DNA from: Owenia fusiformis
Taxonomy: Eukaryota > Annelida > Polychaeta > Sabellida > Oweniidae
NCBI GenBank assembly: GCA_903813345.2
Contig: CAIIXF020000008.1
Location: 383,341-447,340, forward strand
Length of the DNA: 64,000 nucleotides
Direction of reading: 5' to 3'
In this document: piece after piece, positions 40,201-52,200 of the stretch
How the letters are laid out: each line of letters opens with the position of its first letter
Numbering within the stretch: the first letter of the stretch is position 1
Position numbers and translations under genes: made by a program
The notes under the pieces: generated by a model
The model's database searches: none
Told to the model about the DNA's origin: nothing
Seen by the model: the letters and a program-made list of their open reading frames with translations, nothing else

Positions 40201-43200
40201 CATGAACGAAACTTATAAATATAAAAGAGATCCATTGCATATTATGCTAGTTCTGACAAATTCAAAACTGCATGTCAATAGTCCAATATCAGAGCTGCAT
40301 AATGATGCCGTCATCATATTTGTGCCAGCTATCAGGTGTTGGTATCTGTTAATCAAACTGAGTTTATGAAAAAAGCTTGTCTGGGTGTCAGGTCTATCTA
40401 TTTATTCTATTGCTGTCTGAATTCAAAATGTGTTTTGTCCAAAATTTCAGTTCCAATGAAGGACTGATGTCAAGCCTTCGTTGAGTGACACTGATGAGGC
40501 TTCCATTAAAAACTGTCTCAAGGAATGGGGTGGAAAAACAATCATGAAGGAATTTTCGGTCAAGGAGTGGAATCATTCAACAGTAAACAGACTTATAAAC
40601 AAAAATGCACAACACTGAACATGCATTAAAGGACAGGATAATTATGACATGGGGGACGATAAAGTTTGAAGAAAGCATTTTTGCTTGGAAAAATGGCTTT
40701 TATGTACAACTAGATTGAAGGCTGAAATAAGTGACTTTTTCATTGATATTGGACATTTTGACAAACTGTTTTGTCCTCACCAATGGGTAATCCTATATAT
40801 CACAAATTTTCCATCCTGAATGCCGAACACTAATCAGTTGAAAATACAAGATCTTAACACAAAATCCAATGTGTCTGCCTTTAAATTTACCCAGACTGCC
40901 CAAAAACTAAGTAGTTTGAGAACAGACAAGACAAAACTTTACAGAGAAGATTTTAGGATGGAAAATCCAAAATGGCCACCTTAAAATTTACCCAGAATGC
41001 GTAAAAATTAATTAGTTCTAGATTTTAATACTAAGAATCGTCCCTGAAAATTTGAAATTGATCCCTCACAGAGTTACTTGAAAACGTGTAGACAAGGCTT
41101 TACAGAAAAGATTTTAGGATGGAAAATCCAAAATGGCTGCCTTACCATTTACCCATAATGCCGAAAAGCTGATGCACATTTCCAAAGATCAGTAAAAACA
41201 ATAGGAATACAAACTGAAAAGGCTTTTAGGGCTGTTTCAGACCACGAAGCAAACAGCCATCAAGATCTAAACCTAAAAATCATTTATGAAAAACACCCAA
41301 TTTTTCCAACAATGATAAGCAAAACTTAATATATTCATGGATAAGTAAAAACAATATAAATACAAACAATTGTAATTTAAATCATTCTCAGCACGTTCAA
41401 CCTACATGTAGGTCACATTTGTCAATTGTAAATGGTACTTTATCTTTGGACTACAAAAGTCAATATTCAAAACAAGTTTGACTGCTATATTTATCATGTA
41501 AAACATACAGATTGGTGTAATCCATTTCAAAGATAGCAGTAAAACACATGCAATTCATGCTATAAGTAATTGATTAAAAATGCATAAGGGTGCGATATGT
41601 AGAAGGGCTATCCCAGAGGATCATAAAGGAATAATGGAGATCAATGATAACATATATGAAGGACTCGACTACATTCCTGCCTTGTTCCCAATTTACATAA
41701 AGCAACCCTCCAGACATTGCTTTGTGAGTGAGCAAGATGGAAAAATTGTAAGTATAATACTTGACGTGCCTCTCATTCTCTCATCTTACACTCCCCTCTA
41801 TAAGTTTGGCAACCTTTTTCCACATACACTTATGTGTTATAGCCTCTCTATGAAAATTATCATTCCAATATAAAAAAAATGGAAATGGTGGGTTTGGGGG
41901 AAAAAGGTTGCCAAATTTATGGAGAGGGGTGTATTCTTTATATATTATGTGGTAAGTACATTAATCATGGTTTTCTCCAAGAGTTTTACTAAGTAGGAAT
42001 GTACACTATAACTCTCATTTCTATAAAAACCATTTAGAGATAGGATCCAAACTGTGCCCATAGTTATCCCATGTAGGGTCCATATCATGCCCATAGTTAT
42101 CCCATGTTTCTTATTTTGATTCAGATTATTTTTACAGAGAAATGCACTTTCCTTAAATTAGAAGTTCAATGTCTATTGTGCAGCCAGTTGCGCATCTCTA
42201 ACACCATAAATGATATTGACACATTGATATTTGTTAATTAAAAAAAAGTCAACAAGATGTTCAATTGCAGCATGGCACAATTACTTAAGGGGCCAGGTTT
42301 TTCAAGTTTTTAAACCCTGAGAGAGTGGGTTCAAACCCGGCAAAATCTAATTTTTTTTCATTTTGAACTGTCCAAAATACATTTTCTTGATCTCTCTTTA
42401 TATGACACACTCATGTTGATCTATCAAGACATTTTTGGTAATATGAGTCATTATATACAAAGGAATAATAATATTTTCCCACTGATTCATGATCTTCAAA
42501 GTTATTTTATTTTTTTCTCAAGATCCTGAAGAATTTCCTATTGTATTGTATTGTATTGTATTGTATTGTATTGTATTGTTTTGTATTGTAGTATTGTATT
42601 GTATTGAATTGTATCCTTTATAACCACAAATATATTGTGAGTACATTTACAATTTTTTTTACAATTAACAGATTTACATATTATATTTGCATTAGCATTA
42701 TAACGGTTTGTGAACATTAAAAATACAGTCTTGGCTTTCAAAATCATTACTTTATCATCATCTGATTTAAACGTTTGAAATAAGATGTCGTCATCACCAA
42801 TTCTAAATAAATTAAGAAATGCAACCCTTTCCACATCTATGGAATTGCAGAAACGTAAAAAATGATCCTATGTTTCAATTTCACCAGTGTCACATATGTT
42901 ACATTTCCTTGAGTGAGAGCAATGTCAAATTCAAAATTTTTTTCAAGAATGACTAAGCGGTCAATCTTTCTAATTTTCAAGAAAATCTTAAAATCTGAAT
43001 TGTAGAAAAAAAGTCAGTCAATATTGAAGCTCTACCTTAATGTTTTAGATGGCGTACATGCAGTGGACGATTATCGATGGTGGGCACTCAAGAATTGGCC
43101 AAGCAAATCGCTCAATTGTTGGGTCAAAAGGTTACTTCAAGCAATTAGACATATATACAAGAGCGCAAATGGAGAAATTATGTCCAGGTACACGAATTGT

Positions 43201-46200
43201 ATATACAGCAATATATGGAGATTACCAACAGAAAAAAACGAAAGATACAGAAAGGATCAAAGTTATGGAAATGCGGGTAGGTGCTATCAATCATTTCCTT
43301 TTTTTGTGAAAAGGTGTGTTTCCATCTCTGTAGGTTTCTCATTTAAATCATAAGCTGTGAAATATAAAATTTGAATAGAACCATAATTATTGATAAAACT
43401 ACCTGATGGTGGTTGCATTTCCATTTAATAGATTATATATTAATTCCAGTATCGCAGGGTATATGTTATCAATGCCAACCAAGATACCAGTGTCCTGGAG
43501 ACAAGTGAATATAATCCCACTGGTTCTGTGCAGAGGATCAATGCAAGAGAAATGGAAGAAATTGTACTGAAGGACAGAACTACAAAACATTTGTTCCCTG
43601 CTGATAACATCACATGTGGATTTGAGCCTTTGAGTACAACACAAGGCTTGAATTGTAACATCCAACACATCTTCAAACATGCAACTGTTTCTGCCAGCTT
43701 CAATAATGGCAATACCTGTGAAGGTATCAGTTTCCTAGGGTCGTATCTAATCAAACTGGGCATAAGAAGTAATTTTGACTTTTATGGGTCAGATGATGTC
43801 ATTTTTCGATGTCATATCATCGAGCAAGCAAAGGAAGCTCTGAAGGTAGCTAGAGCTAGAAACATGGATCTATATTTTTGTGTGCATTTCCCACAGACAT
43901 TTTCACTAGAAACGTTAGATGAATATGCGACAAAAGTGTTAGGATGGGAAATTTTTGAACCTCTTATTGAGGATAATGTTTATATTGCCGCACAAGAAAG
44001 TTACAGCAAACAATGAAAACATGAAATAATTTGGAGATCTTAAATTCTGGCAAGAAATATTAAAATACAAATGTATATTAAACCTACAAATTGTAAATTC
44101 TTGGTTTTTCAAAATTCTTTAGAACTCAGATAAATACTTTGCAAATCTTCACGACCAAAAAAGTACATAATAAGACTTGTTCCTTATGCATCCAGAATTT
44201 GTCCTTTCAATTCAGATTTCCTTGATGTAAACCAGTTAACCTTATCTCCCTTATTTGTCTTTATTGCCTTACCAAATGCTTCAATTTTTTCAGAAATCTA
44301 AATTACAACTGTGTAAGCACTATTATCGGGAAACAATTTAAGATGTCCATCTGGTTCAAATATATGGAGCAAAACTAATATCACTATCAAATCGTAACAT
44401 CAGATATATCCTAGAAACTGGTCCTTTATGTAATGTCGCCTGATCGGCAAAAATTTAATGCTAAAATTATTTATATATATTTTAAGATAACTGTTTTTGT
44501 TAACATTTTTTGTTTTTTTTAGTGCAATTGTTCTTTGTTCCTTTCTACCAATTCTTGAGAATGAAATAAAATGTCTTTCTGAAACTTGTTGGAACAAAAT
44601 AGCATATACAACATTCTCTTAGACCTCTCAATATTATAGTTAAACAAAGAAAATTTTGGTTGATTGAACAAAAAGTATGCAAAAACTTAAAACAAAACCT
44701 CCCAAAATAGATAAAAATTAAGATAAATCTTTTATTTCATGAACAAGATGCTTTTTAAAATCCATCAAACTTTCCATTGTACAATTACAATATTGAGAGA
44801 CCTAAACACATTGTATTATTGTCGTTTTGTTCCAATGAGGTTCGGATACATGTTTCATTTCATTCTGAACATATGATACCAAAAACAAAAGTGTCTGATG
44901 TGTTTTCTAAAACACAATAGAGAAAAGCATATATACTATATTTCAAATTATAGTGTTGCTGCCATCCAAACGATGACCATTAAATTGACGATGTGTAAAA
45001 TTTTCAGAATGTTTTGATGACTGGTTTAAGAGAAATGTGTGTTTAAAAAGTTCACCATATCGATACCACTCCTTTGGATCCAAAAAATCAATTTGAACTT
45101 TTTTAAACTTTAGAAGGTTGAAAAGTTGAGAAAATACCTTTTTGACCTTCAATGTCCAAGGTTATTCAAGGTCAACCAAAGGTCAAATCTCAAATCTTAA
45201 GATTTTGAAAAATAAATTGGGTCAACTGAAGCAAGTTGAAAAAGAACCTTTATTGACACTTATTTGTTGCCATGGCAACAGATATTGGCAGAAATGTGTT
45301 GGAACTCACAACATGTTTTTATTATTATTATTATTATTATATCTTGGTTACCGCCATATTTGGCGAGCAATACCTCATTGGTATATTCCGTATTTTACAT
45401 ATTTTACACTCGAAGATAGAGCCAGAAACCCCTCCTTGGAGGAGCCCTGTTTTCTTTTATGTGCACAGGTACACAGACATACAGGTACACACCACAGCCT
45501 TTTATACGAGTCGTGAACCACTCAGTCAAACACCCAGAATTACTTAACGCACAAACAAACTTGTCTGAACCGGGAATCGAACCCGGGGCCAAGCGATATT
45601 GGTAACCTTGACTCTCCCTGCCACTGAGCCATAGCGTAGGTTGAAAGTAAAATTTGAAGTTCGTCTAAACAGTACTTGTTAACTAATTGGAAAAAGTAAA
45701 AATTTGTTACAGACGCCGTAAGAATTTGTTACAGACACCAAACGGAAAATACTGTCCACAAAAAAGTTATACCATACCAATATGTCTCCATTTCTTGTGG
45801 TGAGATAAAGTATTAATAACCATACACTATAATATTTTTTGGCCAACTCTGTATTATATATAAGCCATAAACAAGATAATTATACAGGTAAAGATATCTC
45901 AGTCATGCACAGTGAGACACTTAATACAATTGAAATAAGCCATGATATGACTAATACAAGTATATCAGCTAATAGTGGAAAAAGTCAAAATACTAAAACA
46001 TTAAGAATGGGTGTTATATGTCGAAGAGCTACTCCAGAGGATCATCAAGGAATTATGGATATAAATGATAACATATATGAAGGGCTGGACTACATTCCTG
46101 CGTTATTCCCAATTTACGTAGAGCAACCTTTCAGACATTGCTTTGTTTTTGAGAAAGATGGAAAAATTGTAAGTAAATATTTGCTGTATAGTGTCAGTTT

Positions 46201-49200
46201 TTAATAGTTTCCTATAAAAAAAAAATGAGACTTGTCATTTGTAAATCTATATAGAACTGTTTTTACACGTTCAACACATTTCCAAGTAATACAATGCTAG
46301 AACAACTCTTGAAACAACTGATCATAAGCTGTAGTACCAATGAAAACCATTGCTCTTTTTGTGAGGGTGATAATGATACTGGTAACTACCTACATGCAAC
46401 TAGGTAACAGAACAGTGGTTAAATATTGGATTCTATGTATGCTTTGAATTAATCTGTCTCATTCCATATGGTTTATATTATGGTTTTATATCATACATGT
46501 ATATGTTTTCCTTCAACAGATGGCATATGTTCAGTGGACAATACTTGATGGTGGCCACACAAAAGTTGGGCAAGCATTCCGTTCTATCCCTGGTTCATCT
46601 GGTTACTTCAAACAGCTATATAAGTTTGTGAAAGAAGAGATGATATCATTATGCCCACTGGCCACTAGGACTGTATACACTGGTCATTATAATGCCTACC
46701 AACAGGAAAAATCAGCAAAAAATCAAATCAGAATTATTGAGATACGGGTAAGTAATATAAAGTAAATGTACCATACTATGGTTACAATATATACTTTGTC
46801 TAGTAGAGCTCCAAAGTTTAAGCATTCAATTTCGAGAGATTATTCAAAGACAACAGATATGTGTTAAGCAAAATAAGCTGGAAAAAAGGAAAACACACGT
46901 AAGTAGTATTGGTACAAAATCATTGGTTAGAATAATAGCATTTAAATGACTTCTGACAACTATTATAATTGTGCATTTTCTAATGAGATTTATAATATGA
47001 AAGGGATCCAATATTCTTAATTACTGTTGGGGTTTCTGTTAAATGTAGCATCTAAAACTTTGATCTTTACCATATCCATCTAAAAAGATGACCATTTGGA
47101 GTATTCCTGTTCATGATGAAAATGACAAATTATGAGAAGTAATCAACAAGTGAAAGATTCTTTTATATGCAAAATCATAACTTATTTTAATATGGAGGCA
47201 AATGAGAGAATGACTGAATACTCCATTCAAGAATATATTATATCATTTATTTCTTGCAGAATCGTAGAGTGTTTGTCTTTAAATCCAACCAAGATACCAG
47301 TGTCCTGGAGACAAGTGAATATAATCCCACTGGTTCTGTACAGAGGATCAATGCAAGACAAATGGAAGAAATTGTGATAAAGGACAGAACTATGAAACAT
47401 TTATTCCCTGCAGATAACATCATTTGTAACTATGAACCAACTAGTACAGTAAAGGGTCTCCATGATAATATTAATGATATCTATATAAATGCGAGCCCAT
47501 GTGCTAGTTTTAACAATCATAATGAATGCATTGGTTTCAGCACCAATACATCTCACACTGTTAAGCTTGGCCTCAGAAGCAATTTTGAATTCTACGGCTC
47601 AGATATGTCCATTCTGAAGGCTCATATTGTCAGACAGATGAAAGAGGTCTTAGCAATAGCAAGAGATCTCTCTGTAGAGTTGTATTTTTGTGTACATTTT
47701 CCTCTTACATTGCCTTTGGAGGGTGTGGATCAATTCATGAAAAACCATTTGGGAGGGGAAATATCTGAATCATTAAAAGATAAGTTCAAATATTTGGCAG
47801 CTGAGGAATTAGAATGACTTACATCTATGGTGACAAATACATATAAATACATATTTCAACTAGATAATGCCAAGGCATAGCAAATCCCATTAAACATCGA
47901 ATGAGAGTCAGACAAGCCTGCTAGAATCATTTCTCAAAATGCCACCATAGATGAATTGCCAAATGATTGCATGTCATTCTTGCATGTATTTAGTATATAA
48001 AGTATCAACAAAATCATTCTATTTTTTTCAAGTTATTACAATAAATGTCAAATGAAACATGAAATGGCCTCCATTTTTCAAAAGGTTTGCCTTATTAAGC
48101 AAATTGCAAATTGTGCAATTCTTACATTCATAATATTATTTTTCTGCAAAAAATGTTGTCAAAAGGGAATCACAGAGCTTATGCGTAAAAGCACATACAG
48201 GTTACTGTAATCGCCATATTTAGTACCCACCCCCAAATAAGCACCCAACCCGCTCCAAAAAATTTAAGAAATATTGAGAAATGATCTACCATCAAATTAA
48301 AAAGATAAGGTATAACTTAAGATCAATATCCAACAGTCTCTAGTGGAAATATATAATATGATCTGGGAAAACAATGCCTTCAATTCAAGGAGCTCTGTTG
48401 GGGATTTCCTCAATCACTGTCAATATTGTCTAGCTAGATTCTTGCAGGATCCTTGCTTCATTTTAGCAATCTTTACCATAATCTCCCCAATAACAATACA
48501 TGTCGTTACTGTAAAAATATACTGTTACTTCGTTTTGATGTTGCAAATAAAGCATTCTTAGTAAACAGAAGAAAAATTCCCATACATGAAATTCCAGCAG
48601 ATTTTTGACTTCTTACTAATGGTGTCAATTCACAGCCAAAACATTGTTCGATTAACTTAAGATTTGATGGTTAAAGTCGGTTAACTGACAGAAAGTATTA
48701 CTTGATGACTTCAGTAGGTTTTTGAAATAAATAAATAATTTTTTTATTGGAATGAAGTGAAAAATGATCAATAGGTGTTTATTTCTCAAATTTGCCAAGC
48801 TTTGCTGTATTGGTTTCACATTTATCCTACCTTTCAATTACATACCACCTTAGTTATTCTTTAGTATCACCATAAACATATACTTATAGAAAGAATTGTA
48901 CTCGGTTTTAGTTTGAAATAAATAAATAATTTTTTTTATTGGAATAAAGTGAAAAATGATCAATAGGTGTTTATTTCTCAAATTCGCCAAGCTTTGCTGT
49001 ATTGGTTTCACATTTATCCTACCTTTCAATTACATACCACCTTAGTTATTCTTTAGTATCACCATAAACATATACTAATAGAAAGAATTGTACTCGATTT
49101 TAGTTTGTAACTAGACAACAGCAATGCCAAAGCGTAGTAAATCCCATCGAACAGCCATGGCTGGCATTTTTCCAAACAAAGTATATAGCAAAAATGGGAG

Positions 49201-52200
49201 CCATTTTTCAAAATGGCCACCTTCTACCAAAAGTGTCATTAGACAGTGTGCCATGCTTAGAGTATTTACACACCAAATATGAACAAAATCGCTCCACTAC
49301 TTTTCGAGTTAGTAAAATACGTTAAAATGGTGGCCATTTTAAAAAGTGGCCCTTGTCTACCAAGAGCGTCATTAGACAGTGTGCCATGCTTATAGTATTA
49401 TAGTATTTGGGGGAACCTCCTCTCCCTACGGCCCTGTTATAAAACAAATGCTTTATTAAATTCGTTAATAAGAAGATTTAACAAACAACATCCCAATGTA
49501 ATTTAATTCATATTTATACTCATAATTATTTTCTCATTAATTAGCTCACCTTGGTCTATATTTCATCATCCTTTCTCAGTAAGTGTAATTAAACTGTTGA
49601 TTTTATGCACTGATAATTAAAAAATAATAAACCGACTAATGTGTCATTATTTTGGGCTAATTACTATCAAGGTGTAAATACAGCTATATTCTCCACTTTT
49701 GTTGAACAGATACAACCCAATATATAGTAAAACCACGACCCTTCCCGGCTCTTTTTTGTCAAAACTATCAGGCGATTTGAACTGATATTCTCGTAGAATA
49801 CATCATGTTGAAAACATCATTAGAATGGTCTGTATTCTCATTGGCTTTTAATTAAGCAGCTCGGGTTACACAGGTAATTGAATCATTTAAAAATGCAACT
49901 TTTCTGTTTGACAGCTTTTCGCGAAGATTTTTATGACCATATTTGGCATCCCTTATTAAGATATTGATAAAAACAGTACTAAACGTGTATCTCTTAACAT
50001 TTATGAACATTAGCCTACAAGCCAGTAAATATTTAAATAGAGTAAATTCGGGGGAGGGGCCCAGGGGTCAAGAATTCCCCATCCATGCCCGCATAAGGGG
50101 GTCTCACGCAAACTTTTGAATGGTGCATTAAATACACCTACATGTTTGCTCAAGTCAATATTGAGTATATCATTTATTTACCTCTCTTAATTTGTTTCCG
50201 ATCCACTCTTTAATCTTAGTGGCCTTCTCATTGACAATGTTGTTGTCTTCAATGTGCTTCCTTCTTTCAGCTTCAACTTGTTCCTGAAGGATTTTCCTAT
50301 CAGCCTCACTTTGGTGCAATCGCAACTCAAGGTCTTTGTTACAGGTATGCAATTCCCCAGGTGTCATCTTGAGAGATTTCAGTTTCAACTGCAATTCTAG
50401 CACCTGTGTGGAGAAATGTATTTTTTTAAACATTAGGATGTAGTCTTTCCCCTTTATCAGCGCTACTCTTTATGTAATGCTTGTATTCCAGTATGTATTA
50501 TGGATAGTGTATGCTGTAGATCCCATGATGATGTAATGTATTAAAACAATGGCAATTTATTGTCTTCTTTCTTACTCATTATATATCATGCTAGCATTTC
50601 TTACATAATATCTCACAACTACAGGGTGATCAGTGAGAAATGACACTAGGTTTCTTATTTTGTCAAATTTTAATATTGGTTGCCAAAGCAACTTGGTGAC
50701 AGGTGGGTAGACATCAATTTTACTCAAATTCACCGATGTATAATATAATGGGTTTTCATCAAGATTTTCAAACAAATTCTTTTCCTACTTAATATGGGAG
50801 CAATGACCCAGGTGTATCTATATCAGCAAATCTGATTGAGATTTAAGGGTTCCTATTCTGATTTTGATTCATTCCCATATAAATGTTCCGTAATATGCTG
50901 AGATCGAGACGGATACCTTTACTGCGCACAAACATCAGTTTTAATAAATAAATCAAATCATTTTTTACTAATTGTAATCATCATTTAGCAATCTTTTAAC
51001 ATGTTATAACATACTAATGAACCCATGATTATGTTTTAACAGTAATTACTCTAGTAGCTCATGCTGGTTGAGTATGCACTTCTATGTCCAGAGATTTTCT
51101 CTTCAGAAATCATCTATGTGAAGGTCATTGATCAATTTTGGCTTGGTAACATATTTGCCACAGAAGGCGAAATAGGTCAAATGGCCACGCCCTTTTTTAC
51201 GCGAATACTCCCCCCCCCATTTTTGCATCTCCGGAACCGTTGGACATAGAAGGTTGTGTGACCACTCAAAATGTCCGGAATGGCCACATTATAGGGGGTC
51301 AATAATACATATGTATTTAAAAAAGTCAATGGTTCTCAAGATATTTGCCAAAAACTGATTTTAGCATGTTACGCGCAACAGTTCATCTATCCTGCATCAT
51401 TTAAGACTGAATCCGCAGCCTCTATCTAGTCAGATCAGCGAAGGAAACAAACTTTTTTGGTTGTTGAGTTGGCCAAGAGGTCTTAGGTGAATGGGTACCC
51501 TAAACCACGAGGTTGCGAGTTTGAGACACGTGTGCTCCGTATGTTCATTCTTTTATGAGTACCATATCTAGTATCTACAAGGAATGCTGATGTATTATGA
51601 GTATTGAATATCGATTGAGTTTAATTATAAACCACGAGGTTGTGAGTTTGAGACACATGTGCTCCTTGTGTTCATTCTTTAATGAGTACTAGTATCTACA
51701 GGGTGGTCCAAAAAAAATTGGAACATTTGTTAATTGAACACAAAACCTTTATTTTTCCTCTAAAATGCACCAAAACTTTACTGAGCATAGTTCAGTCACT
51801 TATCTCTCTGATGTAAAGTTTATAGGTGCAAACCAAAAAGTTAATGTATTAAACTAGTCAATGTTTGATATGACCCCCTTTGTTATGCGGTAAACACGAT
51901 ACAAAAATATGTCATATTCCGCAACGAATATGGCATATTCACTTGCAGTGTATGACAGATTCACCTGCGGTATATGGCATACACACTAACCAATGAGAAC
52001 GTGATGCGGAAGTACGCAATGGTCAATTGCATCGATTGAATGAACAAGTAAAACGTTATAGATTATTATAATGATTATTGAATCAACAGTACTGTGTATC
52101 GAATATATTAACTTAGCAGAAGTATCAGTCATCAATCTCGCGTAATAAACTTACTCAATCAATCCAGGATTCATATATTAGTACTCGATGCACTAAATAT

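Noticed and set aside
42538-42834. 98-codon minus-strand frame ending in repeated YNTIQ
   Set aside because: Generated by the (TTGTA)n microsatellite.
45565-45640. Functional tRNA gene
   Set aside because: It has A and B boxes but no convincing acceptor stem, and it is fused to a SINE body with a (TAA)n tail.
45839-45904. Longer N-terminus of acetyltransferase-like gene D
   Set aside because: It begins at TTG and includes the end of a MITE; ATG 45905 or 46007 is more credible.
51061-51249. 62-codon frame repeated at 54391-54579
   Set aside because: Conserved only because it lies in the two arms of an inverted repeat; no start context, splice sites or domain.
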